Source of the DNA: Ensifer aridi
Lineage (GTDB): Bacteria; Pseudomonadota; Alphaproteobacteria; Rhizobiales; Rhizobiaceae
Assembly (NCBI RefSeq): GCF_002078505.1
Contig: NZ_LUAV01000018.1
Location: forward strand, 14,195 to 78,194
Direction of reading: 5' to 3'
DNA: 64,000 nucleotides
The notes under the pieces are model-generated. The model ran no database searches, had not been told where the DNA came from, and worked only from the letters and a program-made list of their open reading frames with translations. How positions within the stretch are numbered: position 1 is the first letter of the stretch; each line of letters starts with the position of its first letter. The position numbers and the translations under genes were made by a program. Shown piece after piece: positions 53,542 through 62,001 of the stretch.

Positions 53542-54507
53542 TTAAGAGGCATAGTTGACGGGAACCCAGTCGTAATTCGTCGAATCGCGGCGAACATGGC
53601 CGATGCCCGGGAAGGCAATGTGAGCGCCGGCCACCAGGTATTTGCCGTCGGCCGCATGCGCGAAGGCCGCCTCCCTGGCACGAATGGCCTCGGACTGATC
53701 CGTATCGAACTGGATCGCCACGTCCGGCTCATCGAACTGAAGCACGTTTCCATGGGTAATGTCGCCCCAGAAAACGATCTTCGCGCCGGCGCTTTCCACA
53801 ACGATCGAGCTGTGCCCCGGCGTGTGCCCGGCCCGCAGGATCGAGCCGATGCCCGGCAAGATTCTGGCATTATCGCCGAAGGTGCGAACCCTGCCGGCCT
53901 CGGCATAGGGCCCCAGACTCTCATGCGCCTCGACGAAATAGCTCAGCGGCACATTGGCCGGTCGGCTCTCCACAGGCGTTTCCATCCAGAAAGCATGTTC
54001 CCGTTTGTTGACGTGAATGGTCGCGTTGGCGAACACCGGCTTGCCTTTGATCGTCAGCCCGCCGGAATGGTCGGTGTGGATATGGGTCAGGATGATGTCG
54101 TCAATCTGGTCCGCTTTGTAGCCGGCCGCCTCGAGATTGGCGACGAGCTCGCCGAGCGCACCATCGAGATAGGCGCCCGTGCCGGCGTCGATCAGCACCA
54201 GCCTCTCCCCGGTGTTGACGAGGAAGGCGTTGACCGACGTATCTGTCGGCGTGCCCATGAAGGCCGCGGCCAGCGCTCTCCGCGCATCTTCGGCGTCGGT
54301 GTTTGTGTAAAGCTCCGGAAGAGGCAGCGGAATAGTGCCGTCCGAAAGCGCCGTCAGTTCGAAGCTCCCAAGCTTCATTCTGTAAAAGCCGGGAGCCTGG
54401 AAAGATTGAAGGGGTGCCTTCGCGAGGGCCGGGGTGAACCCGCCCGAAACGGTTCCCGCTGCGACGAGCGCCGCTGCGCTCTTAATGAGGCCTCTACGGG
54501 TGAGCAT
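53542..54507 (-). CDS. Metallo-beta-lactamase-fold hydrolase, Tat-exported
   Basis: ATG 54507 (GGAGAA upstream) starts MLTRRGLIKSAAALVAAGTVSGGFTPALA, a twin-arginine-like signal; the open frame extends upstream without need. 321 residues. The metal motif THIHTDHSGG (His142, His144, Asp146, His147) is followed by GHTPGHSSIVV and a further histidine region AGAHIAFPGIGHV. It resembles the quorum-quenching-lactonase / AttM-like or arylsulfatase-like group of the fold, but the substrate is open. It is predicted to be periplasmic. Confidence 0.87.
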   Translation of the reverse strand: MLTRRGLIKSAAALVAAGTVSGGFTPALAKAPLQSFQAPGFYRMKLGSFELTALSDGTIPLPLPELYTNTDAEDARRALAAAFMGTPTDTSVNAFLVNTGERLVLIDAGTGAYLDGALGELVANLEAAGYKADQIDDIILTHIHTDHSGGLTIKGKPVFANATIHVNKREHAFWMETPVESRPANVPLSYFVEAHESLGPYAEAGRVRTFGDNARILPGIGSILRAGHTPGHSSIVVESAGAKIVFWGDITHGNVLQFDEPDVAIQFDTDQSEAIRAREAAFAHAADGKYLVAGAHIAFPGIGHVRRDSTNYDWVPVNYAS

Positions 54508-54936
54508 GGCAGTTCTCCGATGTTTGACGTTTCGTCCACCGTTTCCATGTTGATGGCCAACTGGTGTGAGCAGAAACCTAATCGGGCTCGAATGATCGCA
54601 GTAGGCGATGAAAATGGACCGCATTGTCTCGAAAATAGATACAATGCGCATGAGTTTATTGCATGAGGGGAGACGAGTTTGCAGGTCCCGAGTTGCGATT
54701 AGCACACCACGGCACCGACATTTGTTCCAACGACGAAGCTTGCCAAGAAAGGTGAACGTCCGCTTCGCACGCCCACGACGGACATACCGGCCATATCGGC
54801 GAATGACAGCAACGGGTCGATTTTTCGCGTTCACCACCGTCGGAGGTGGGTGACCTATCGCCGCCCTGATGAGCGGGCAGGAGCCGCGTCGCTCTGTGCC
54901 TCCGCCACGAGAGCCGAGCTTGCCAGGCAAACCGCA
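54508..54936. other. Intergenic, 429 bases, no gene recognised
   Basis: It lies between the hydrolase start and the end of the HAL-like gene, both on the minus strand. It contains a copy of the dispersed element (54801-54845). I see no supported gene. Confidence 0.5.
54801..54845 (+). repeat. Dispersed intergenic element, copy C
   Basis: GAATGACAGCAACGGGTCGA, then TTTTTCGCGTTCACCACCGT. It is a looser match to copies A, B and D. Confidence 0.4.
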
Positions 54937-56430
54937 CTAGGAGGGTGCGCGCTCATCCATGATGGTCATACGCATCAGCTCTACATCGCCGTTCATCGGC
55001 CGGTCGTCGGCATAGGCCGGAATGGCGGCGCGGATTCGTTGATAAAGCGCGTTGGTGCGTTGCGCCCTACCGGCGTCATGCGGCTGCAGGTCATAGGCCT
55101 GGGCCGCGGCCAAGAGCTCGATGGCGAGGATCGTCTTGAGATTGTCGAGGATCGCCAGCACCTTCGAGGCAGCCGGCGTCGCATGGGTGAGGATGTCCTC
55201 CTGCAGGGCAGAGGTGATGCCACCGTCGAGGCTTGCGGGTGCAGCGAGACGACGATTTTCGGCGGCAAGCGAGGCGGCCGTGTATTGGGCGATCATGAAA
55301 CCTGAAGAGACCCCGCCGTCGCGCGCAAGAAACGGTGGGAGACCGCTCACCAGCGGATTTACCAGCCGATCGATGCGGCGTTCGGAAATCGCCGCGACCT
55401 CCGCAACCGCAACGGCCAGCGCGTCCATCGCGAGGCCGAGCGCGGCACCGACGGCGTGGGCCTGCGAATGAACCTCGGGCGCTTCGGGCGATCCCGAGAC
55501 CGCAGGGTTATCGGTGAGGCTTGCGAGTTCGCGATTCACAACGTCGCCCGCATGCGCGAGCACGTCGCGCGCGGCCCCATGAATATGCGGCACGGCCCGC
55601 AGGCTCAACGGATCCTGCGTGCGATTTCCTGCGGTAGCGGCCAGCATTGGGCTGTCCTGGAGGTAATCGCGTAACTTGGCCCCGACATTCTGTAAGCCCG
55701 TCGAAACTCGAAACGACAGCGTACCGGCGGCAAAGGCATTTGCCTGGCTGCCGAGGTTCTCATAGCTCATGGCTGCGGCCGCATTCGCCCAGTCAAAGAG
55801 CCTTTCGGCACGCGAAAGCGCGACCGCGGCAAGACCGGTGGCGCAGGGCGTGCCGTTGACGAGACTCAAGCCCTCCTTTGCCTCGAGCCGTAAGGGCGAA
55901 ATCCCGAGCAGTGAGAGCGCCTCGCCGCCGCTAATCTCGCCCTTGCCGTCGACGACACCACTGTGGCCGATGAGCACCAGACCGATTGCGGCGGCATGGG
56001 TGAGATAGCCTACGGAACCGCGCGACGGTATGCGAGGAATCAGGTCGGCATTGAGCAGCGCCAGCAGCGCCTCGACGGTCTCGATCCGCACACCGGAATA
56101 GCCGTGTGCGAAATTGGCGATCTGCGCCGCCATCACGGCGCGCGCTTCGCTCCGCCCCAGCGGTTCGCCGACGCCGCAGGCGTGGCTCAGGACGATGTTG
56201 TGCGACAGGGCCTGCTGGTTCTCGCGGCTGATGACGACATCGCAAAGCGCTCCGACGCCAGTATTGATGCCGTAGCCGCGGATGCCGCGTTCCACCAGTG
56301 CATCGACGATGCGGCGGGCATCAACGATCCGCTGACGCGCCCGCTCGGACAGCGTCAGGCGTGCGCCATCGGCAATCGCGGCAATCTCGGGCCATGTCAG
56401 CGGCGCATCGATGGTGATCGTTTCAGCCAT
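54937..56430 (-). CDS. Histidine ammonia-lyase homologue lacking the MIO triad (HutH2-like)
   Basis: ATG 56430 gives 497 residues, close to the usual HAL length. The fold is clear: YGINTGVGAL (Tyr53), a GSVG turn at 138-141, SLVNGTP (Asn192), TQDPLSLRAVPHIHG (271-285) and SLTDNPA. However, the Ala-Ser-Gly triad that forms the MIO electrophile is gone: after GSVG the sequence reads YLTHAAAIG instead of ASGDLAPLAH. The tyrosine of the QDxYSLR motif is Leu, and the EDHVS-type region reads EDILTH. It overlaps the ATPase gene by eight bases. Ammonia-lyase chemistry seems unlikely; binding, another reaction or a regulatory role are alternatives. Confidence 0.88.
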   Translation of the reverse strand: MAETITIDAPLTWPEIAAIADGARLTLSERARQRIVDARRIVDALVERGIRGYGINTGVGALCDVVISRENQQALSHNIVLSHACGVGEPLGRSEARAVMAAQIANFAHGYSGVRIETVEALLALLNADLIPRIPSRGSVGYLTHAAAIGLVLIGHSGVVDGKGEISGGEALSLLGISPLRLEAKEGLSLVNGTPCATGLAAVALSRAERLFDWANAAAAMSYENLGSQANAFAAGTLSFRVSTGLQNVGAKLRDYLQDSPMLAATAGNRTQDPLSLRAVPHIHGAARDVLAHAGDVVNRELASLTDNPAVSGSPEAPEVHSQAHAVGAALGLAMDALAVAVAEVAAISERRIDRLVNPLVSGLPPFLARDGGVSSGFMIAQYTAASLAAENRRLAAPASLDGGITSALQEDILTHATPAASKVLAILDNLKTILAIELLAAAQAYDLQPHDAGRAQRTNALYQRIRAAIPAYADDRPMNGDVELMRMTIMDERAPS

Positions 56431-57250
56431 GGTACTCGGGTCTTCCGTGCCGGCGCTGGACGAAGCGCGCGACATAGTCGTTTGCCGGGTTGTCGAGAAT
56501 GTCTCCAGGCGAGCCGACCTGCACGACCTGACCGTCCTTCAGGATTGCAATCTCGGACCCGATGCGCAGGGCCTCGTCGAGATCGTGGGTGATGAAGACA
56601 ATGGTCTTAGACAGATTCTGCTGCAATTGCAGCAATTGATCCTGCATGTCGCCGCGGATCAGCGGGTCGAGTGCGCTGAAGGCCTCGTCCATCAGGATCA
56701 CGTCGGTATCCGCGGCAAGCGCCCGTGCCAGCCCGACGCGTTGCTTCATGCCACCCGACAGTTGATGCGGGAATTTCGCGTCATAGCCCGAAAGGCCAAC
56801 CGTCTCTATCCATTTCATTCCGATCACGCGGGCGTCGCATTTGGACGTACCGCGCACGCGTTGGCCGTAGACGACATTCTGAAGCACAGTCCGGTGTGGC
56901 ATCAGGGCAAAGCTCTGGAAGACCATGCTGACGCGCCGCATGCGAAAGGCGCGTAGCGCCTTCGGGTCGAGGTCAAGGATGTTGCTGCCGTCGAAGAGGA
57001 CCTCGCCGCGCGTGGGTTCGATAAGCCGGTTGATATGGCGCACCAGCGTCGACTTGCCGGATCCCGAGAGCCCCATGATGACGAAGATCCTGCCCGCGCC
57101 GATCTTGAGACTGACGTCGTTGAGGCCGACGCTGGACCCGGTTCGGGCGAGGATCTCAGCCTTGTCCAGACCGTCCTTGGCCATGGCGAGCGCCTTCTTC
57201 GCATCATGCCCGAAGATCTTGTAGACATTGCGGATCTCGATGTCAGCCAT
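56423..57250 (-). CDS. hutV: ABC ATPase of a histidine/proline-betaine-type importer
   Basis: 275 residues starting at ATG 57250, inside the end of the permease gene. It has the ProV-like N-terminal extension (IRNVYKIFGHDAKKALAM), Walker A MGLSGSGKST, Q-loop MVFQSFALMPHRTV, signature LSGGMKQRVGLARALA, and Walker B ILMDEAFSALDPLIR. It lacks the tandem CBS domains of E. coli ProV, as in HutV/ChoV of Sinorhizobium. The symbol rests on gene order with a HAL homologue and a HutC-like regulator; a choline or betaine importer is the alternative. Confidence 0.82.
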   Translation of the reverse strand: MADIEIRNVYKIFGHDAKKALAMAKDGLDKAEILARTGSSVGLNDVSLKIGAGRIFVIMGLSGSGKSTLVRHINRLIEPTRGEVLFDGSNILDLDPKALRAFRMRRVSMVFQSFALMPHRTVLQNVVYGQRVRGTSKCDARVIGMKWIETVGLSGYDAKFPHQLSGGMKQRVGLARALAADTDVILMDEAFSALDPLIRGDMQDQLLQLQQNLSKTIVFITHDLDEALRIGSEIAILKDGQVVQVGSPGDILDNPANDYVARFVQRRHGRPEYHG

Positions 57251-58100
57251 TGCGGGCGTCCTCCGTCCGGGGCTTGCCGAAGCCCTGCGTGATGCGGTCG
57301 AGCACGATTGCGAGAATGACGATGCCGATGCCGGCCTCCAGGCCCTTGCCGACGTCGAGCGTCTGGATACCATTCAGAACCTGCTCGCCGAGGCCACGTG
57401 CGCCGATCATCGAGGCGACGACGACCATCGAAAGCGCCATCATGATAGTCTGGTTGAGGCCGGCCATGATGGTTGGGGTAGCGAGCGGCAGCTCCACTCC
57501 AAACAGGATCTGCGCCGGGCTGCCGCCGAAAGCGGTTGCCGCCTCGACAACCTCGCCGTCGACCTGGCGGATGCCGAGATCAGTGAGACGGATGAGCGGC
57601 GGAACCGCATAAATGATGGTGGCAAGGATCGCCGGCACCTTGCCGAGGCCGAAGAGCATCAGCGCCGGGATCAGGTAGACAAAGCTCGGCATCGTTTGCA
57701 TCACATCGAGAACCGGCAGGGTGACGTTGCGTACGACCCGACTCTTGGCGACGAGAATGCCGATCGGCACGCCGATCACCACCGAGACGATGGTCGCCAT
57801 CAGCATCAAGGCCAGCGTCTGCATCGTCAGGTCCCACAGGCCGAGCACGCCGACCGCGAGAAACAGCGCGCCCACGGCGATCGTCAGCGACCATCGCTTC
57901 GAGCTCTGCCAGGCAAGCGCCATGAACGCGAGAATCACGAGCCACCAGGGCAGGCCGCGCAGAATCCATTCAATGAACAGCACGGCCTTCAGCATGACGC
58001 CGCTGATCGCCTTGAACACCCAGCCGTAGTTGGTGACGAGCGCTTGAATGAACTCGTTCACCGGCCCGCGGATCGAAAAATTGAGAGAGTCCGGAAACAT
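57243..58100 (-). CDS. hutW: ABC permease of a histidine/proline-betaine-type importer
   Basis: ATG 58100 (AAGGAAC upstream) is preferred over 58289. 285 residues, ProW-like: WVFKAISGVMLKAVLFIEWILRGLPWWLVI, then the BPD core with LDVMQTMPSFVYLIPALMLFG and the loop VDGEVVEAATAFGGSPAQILFGVELPLA. It forms a homodimeric channel in this family. It overlaps the ATPase gene by eight bases. Confidence 0.85.
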   Translation of the reverse strand: MFPDSLNFSIRGPVNEFIQALVTNYGWVFKAISGVMLKAVLFIEWILRGLPWWLVILAFMALAWQSSKRWSLTIAVGALFLAVGVLGLWDLTMQTLALMLMATIVSVVIGVPIGILVAKSRVVRNVTLPVLDVMQTMPSFVYLIPALMLFGLGKVPAILATIIYAVPPLIRLTDLGIRQVDGEVVEAATAFGGSPAQILFGVELPLATPTIMAGLNQTIMMALSMVVVASMIGARGLGEQVLNGIQTLDVGKGLEAGIGIVILAIVLDRITQGFGKPRTEDARNG

Positions 58101-58240
58101 CGGAACCGTTCCTTGCTCATGGAAGCTGCCGGCGGTCATCGCCGCCCTGTTCGCGGCACGTCGGCAGCTCCTAGCGCCGCCGCTTGCTTCCGGCAACAAG
58201 GGCGGAAGGAAACGGCAAGCGCGGGCGATGAAGGGTGTCG

Positions 58241-59275
58241 TTACTTGAGGCTCGCTTCGATCTTGCCGCGTGCCTCGTCGGAAACCCACTTGCCCCAGAC
58301 ATCGGCCTTCGTCTTCAGGAACTCGGCTGCCGCGGCGGCCGCATCGACCTTGTTGTCGACCATGTAGGCAAGACTGCCGTTGACGTCCTCAAGCGGGAAG
58401 GTCGCCTTTTCGAGGATCTCGATGATTTCCGGAGCCTCCGAGGCGAAGGTGCTGTTCACACCATAGGCGACATCGACCGAGGGGAAGGCGCAAGCCTGAT
58501 CGCGCTTGCCGTTGGCGCTGCTCAGTTCTTTCCAGCAGGCTTCGTTATAGGCGGGCTCTTCAAGCTGGATCAGCTTGAATTTGCCCATAATCGCGGTCGG
58601 CGACCAGTAGTAGAAGAGGATCGGCTCGCCCTGGAGATAGGCGGAGGTGATCGCCGAATCGAGCGCCGTGCCGGTGCCCGGACGGAAATTCACATAGGCT
58701 TCGCCAAGCTTGTAGGCTTCGAGCTTGGCGGTGCTGATGCCTTCGCAAGTCCAGCCGGATGGGCAGTTCAGGAACCGGCCCTTGGACGGTTCCTCGGGAT
58801 CGGCAAAGATTTCGACGATCTTCGGATCGGAAAGCTGGGATACGCTTTTGAGGTCCGGGGCCTTGGCCTCGATGTTGCGCGCCGGATCGCCATGGATGAT
58901 ATACTCCGGTACGAACCAGCCTTCGCTGGCACCCACAAAGGTCTTGCCCACGGCCATCACCTTCTTTTCCTCGACCGCCTTGTTCCAGACGTCCGAGCGG
59001 CCGAGCCATTCCTCGGCAAAAATCTGGACGTCGTTGTTGGCGGTCGCCTGCTCCAGCGTCACGGAATTACCGGGAATGGAATCGACCTGACAATCATAGC
59101 CCTTGGAGAGGATGGTCTTCATGACCTCGGTGACGAAGGCGCCGCTTTCCCAGTCGATACCGGCGAAGGTCACGGTCTTGCCGTCGCCGCAATAGGAGGC
59201 GCTGGCGCTACCGGCGGATGCCGCCAGCATCAGACCGGCGGCGGCGAAGGTGAGTTTCATTGTGCTGATCGACAT
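58241..59275 (-). CDS. hutX: Periplasmic binding protein, OpuAC family (HutX-like)
   Basis: ATG 59275 with AGGGGA suitably spaced; ATG 59281 is too close to it. 344 residues with signal KLTFAAAGLMLAASAGSASA. The mature start is YCGDGKTVTFAGIDWESGAFVTEVM. OpuAC-type features include FAEEWLGRSDVWNKA and EPILFYYWSPTAIMGKFKLIQLEEP, with aromatic residues that could cage a quaternary ammonium or imidazole ligand. Histidine, proline betaine, choline and related compounds are candidates. It is first in the XWV-H2 operon and divergent from the HutC-like gene. Confidence 0.85.
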   Translation of the reverse strand: MSISTMKLTFAAAGLMLAASAGSASASYCGDGKTVTFAGIDWESGAFVTEVMKTILSKGYDCQVDSIPGNSVTLEQATANNDVQIFAEEWLGRSDVWNKAVEEKKVMAVGKTFVGASEGWFVPEYIIHGDPARNIEAKAPDLKSVSQLSDPKIVEIFADPEEPSKGRFLNCPSGWTCEGISTAKLEAYKLGEAYVNFRPGTGTALDSAITSAYLQGEPILFYYWSPTAIMGKFKLIQLEEPAYNEACWKELSSANGKRDQACAFPSVDVAYGVNSTFASEAPEIIEILEKATFPLEDVNGSLAYMVDNKVDAAAAAAEFLKTKADVWGKWVSDEARGKIEASLK

Positions 59276-59432
59276 GCGCATTCCCCTTTTTTGATGTTGG
59301 CTTCGATTGCAGTTTTGATGAGTATGCGTGCTAAGGCGCGGTTGTTTCCTCTGTCCGGCCGTGATGTTCCTCGTGCATGCGGACGCCACTCATGTCGTGA
59401 TGGACACCCCCCCAAAAATAAGCCGTACGCAC

Positions 59433-59453
59433 CTGTATGATCTTGTATATGGA
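59433..59453. promoter_or_regulatory. Possible HutC-type operator between hutX and hutC
   Basis: CTGTATGATCTTGTATATGG contains two TGTAT half-sites in tandem, resembling the TGTATA-type motif described for HutC proteins. It lies roughly midway between the divergent genes, about 160 bases from hutX and 105 from hutC. Confidence 0.4.
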
Positions 59454-59555
59454 ACTATAGATATTTTATGCTGGTGCGCAAGAACGAAATAAACGAAAAG
59501 AATCGTCGTCGTATGCACAGCATTCGATCGATCCAGTGGATGGGGGCTTAGCCTG

Positions 59556-60296
59556 ATGGCGGCAGTGGAGCGTAAGAACGGGAGGGCGACGTTTGAAGAC
59601 GGGCCGGTGCCGCGCTATGAGGCGGTCAAGCACTTTATCCGTAGCCGCATCGACAGTGGTGAATGGCCGGCGCACCATCGCATCCCATCAGAGAATGAGA
59701 TTGTCACCGATTTCGGCGTCAGCCGTATGACCGCGAACCGCGCGCTGCGGGAACTCGCCAATGAAGGGATGATCACGCGGGTGCAGGGGGTCGGCTCGTT
59801 CGTTGCTCCGCAAAAGGGCAGCACGGCGTTGCTCGAGGTCCGCAACATCGCCGACGAGATCCGCGAGCGCGGACACGCGCACACGTCTCGCACTGAGCTG
59901 ATGAAGCAGGAGGAGGCTACGTCGGAGATCGGTTATTCCCTGGGGCTCGCCACCGGCGCGCGCGTCTTCCATTCGATCATGGTTCACTTCGAAAACGGGC
60001 TTCCAATCCAGATCGAGGACCGTTTCGTAAATCCGGCCATCTGCCCCCGCTACATGGAACAGGACTTCACCGCAATGACGCCGAACGCCTATCTAACGGC
60101 GATCGCTCCCATTACCCGGACGGAACAGATCGTCGAGGCAGTCTCGCCGCAGCTTTGGGAACGCAAGCTGCTCGGCATCAGCCGAAATGAGCCGTGCCTC
60201 ATGATCAGGCGCCGCACATGGTCCGATACGGCGAACGTGACGACGGCACGTCTCCTCTACCCTGGAACGCGATATCGCCTTGAGGGCATCTCATAA
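59556..60296 (+). CDS. hutC: GntR family regulator, HutC type
   Basis: 246 residues. The winged helix is RYEAVKHFIRSRIDSGEWPAHHRIPSENEIVTDFGVSRMTANRALRELANEG with the wing VQGVGSFVAPQKG, matching HutC closely. The UTRA effector domain ends with CLMIRRRTWSDTANVTTARLLYPGTRYRLEG, again HutC-like. HutC represses histidine catabolism and responds to urocanate. If the HAL homologue here cannot make urocanate, the inducer must come from another HutH or be a different compound. It is divergent from hutX. Confidence 0.87.
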   Translation: MAAVERKNGRATFEDGPVPRYEAVKHFIRSRIDSGEWPAHHRIPSENEIVTDFGVSRMTANRALRELANEGMITRVQGVGSFVAPQKGSTALLEVRNIADEIRERGHAHTSRTELMKQEEATSEIGYSLGLATGARVFHSIMVHFENGLPIQIEDRFVNPAICPRYMEQDFTAMTPNAYLTAIAPITRTEQIVEAVSPQLWERKLLGISRNEPCLMIRRRTWSDTANVTTARLLYPGTRYRLEGIS

Positions 60297-60738
60297 CGAA
60301 ATGGCTACTGCGTCGTTGCGACAGAGTTGCGTGACGTCACTTACCAACATGGACACGAAGGGGTCCGTCCGGCCACGTCTGGCGGAGCTGGCGATATTGC
60401 AGGTCTCGCTGACCGTCAGTAATGGGGCAAATACCGGATATTCCGATTTCATTGGTAGATGACCGCATTGGGTCGATTTTTCCGGTTCCGATTAGTCGCG
60501 GAATGGGGTCTGCCGAACTTTCCTATTGCTTAGAGTGCGAAATAGGGGCAGTCGCTCAGTCAGATCTGGTGCGCGCCATAGCCGGAGGTGGGTGCGCTCA
60601 AGCTCCATCTGAGATGAGGTCGGGAGCGGCACTGTCCGAGCGGTGGGCTGGGTCGTTGCCTGCGTCCCACGGCTACATTTGGCGGCGGTTAAGCAGCGGG
60701 GCTAGTGGCAGCTTGAGAACCGCGGCGCCAAGCAGCAT
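60297..60738. other. Intergenic, 442 bases, no gene recognised
   Basis: It contains a copy of the dispersed element (60459-60500). No supported gene is visible between the HutC-like gene and the MFS remnant. Confidence 0.5.
60459..60500 (+). repeat. Dispersed intergenic element, copy D
   Basis: ATGACCGCATTGGGTCGA, then TTTTTCCGGTTCCGATTAGTCGCG. It shares the order of motifs with copies A and B. Confidence 0.45.
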
Positions 60739-61060
60739 CTAGACCGGAATGTTGAAGCCCCCGGTGCTGTCGCGCGCCACGCCAAGGAAGAATGGACCCA
60801 AGGCGCCGGCGAAGTAACCAATGCCGAGAACAAAGGCTATCCAGGAGTTCGCTTCGTTTGCATCCCGTGCGTGGTCGAGCGGCAGCACCATGCCGAGGGT
60901 GAAGGAGCCTCCGACGCCAAGGGCGATCAGCGGAACGAAAAGATACGGCATCGTCTGCGGCATGAGAGCAATCGCCGAGATGCCGAACAGAGAGGTAGAT
61001 GCGAACAGGGCTATCAGGCGCCGTCGATCGTTGTTCCGACTGATGAAACCGGCAAGCGGA
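60739..61060 (-). pseudogene. MFS transporter (CynX/NimT-like), C-terminal remnant
   Basis: About 105 residues in one frame: PLAGFISRNNDRRRLIALFASTS, then MPYLFVPLIALGVGGSFTLGMVLPLDHARDAN, SWIAFVLGIGYFAGALGPFFLG and a stop at 60739. This is the last quarter of a CynX/NimT-type MFS protein. The first three quarters are missing, and at about 61060 the sequence becomes a P-type ATPase fragment on the other strand. Confidence 0.72.
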
Positions 61061-61694
61061 TTTGCTTCCCAAGGCGCAGCCCGCGATCGCGGCCCTGCGT
61101 GAGCGCGGGCTCGATGCCACCCTGTTGACCGGCGACCTCGCGCAAGCGGCTGAGCGGATCGCGGCCCTGGTTGGCATCAAGAACGTCCAAGCGGGCCTTT
61201 CGCCGGAGGCCAAACGGCTTGCCCTGAATCGGCTCCGCGATGATCACGGTTCGGTGGCGATGGTCGGCGATGGACTGAATGACGGGCCGGTTCTCGCCGC
61301 CGCAGATGTCGGTATCGCCGTCGGCTCCGCCACCGATCTCGCCCGCGAGACTGCGGCGCTCGTGCTGCCTGCGGATGGATTGTGGATGCTGCCCTGGATC
61401 GTCGACGTGGCCCGCGCGGTTCGCAGGACCATCTTGACCAACCTCATGTGGGCGTTCGGCTAGAACCTCGTCGCGCTGACGTTCGCAGCATTTGGACTTC
61501 TGCAGCCGATCCTTGCGGCGGCGGTCATGGCTGGCTCGAGCATCCTCGTGGTGGTGAATTCGCTGCGGCTGGAGCGGCTGCCCGATCCTGTTCCAGCGCT
61601 GATCCCGAAGCAACGATCCGGCACCAAGGTGGAGCGTACCCACAACGGCACCGGCATTTCCGCAATGGCCGGCCCGGCCGCCGAACGGAGTTGA
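61056..61694 (+). pseudogene. P1B-type heavy-metal ATPase, C-terminal remnant with internal stop
   Basis: The frame LPKAQPAIAALRERGLDATLLTGD, VGIKNVQAGLSPEAKRLAL, MVGDGLNDGPVLAAADVGIAVG and RRTILTNLMWAFG is the hinge and end of the P-domain and the penultimate helices of a FixI/CopA-type ATPase. TAG at 61461-61463 interrupts it where a tyrosine is usual. The same frame then continues with NLVALTFAAFGLLQPILAAAVMAGSSILVVVNSLRLERL to a stop at 61692-61694. The metal site, phosphorylation motif DKTGT and nucleotide domain are missing. Dead. Confidence 0.8.
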
Positions 61695-61790
61695 GTTTCA
61701 GCCAAACACGTCGTGCGTGTAGGCGTGATACGAGCCTTCGGCCGCGCTCAGCCTGCCGCCGGTCCTCGATGACTGAATACCGAAACTGGT

Positions 61791-61960
61791 ACAGGGACAA
61801 TGAAGCCTTTCCCTTTGGGCTAAGCTCGACACCGTACGAAGGCGCTCCCTCCGAGACAACAGCTACGCCGAGCGGTCCGAGCGCTTTGCTCGCTGCATAG
61901 TCGCTGACTCCGAATTGACGTGGTCAAACATGAGTTCTCCCGAAGTATGTGGGCCTGCCT
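61791..61960 (-). pseudogene. Partial duplicate of the VOC gene at 29347-29721
   Basis: The sequence matches 29566-29755 closely, including the ATG (61931) and the stretch GCTAAGCTCGACACCGTACG. One base is lost early in the coding part and a segment of about 20 bases is missing in the middle. Only about the first 55 codons are covered. Confidence 0.8.
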
Positions 61961-62001
61961 ACGATTCTCACGGATAGCCGCCAACCCACAGCGTCTTCTG
62001 A

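Noticed and set aside
53521..54666. A 381-codon open frame on the + strand
   Set aside because: Antisense to the metallo-beta-lactamase-fold gene with its HxHxDH motif. It also runs through the terminator stem.
54508..54930. The N-terminal extension of the metallo-hydrolase frame
   Set aside because: The frame is open for about 140 further codons, but these are intergenic-looking and contain the dispersed element. The Tat-type signal at 54507 marks the real start.
58235..59440. A 401-codon open frame on the + strand
   Set aside because: Antisense to the OpuAC-family binding protein. No family features and no ribosome site.
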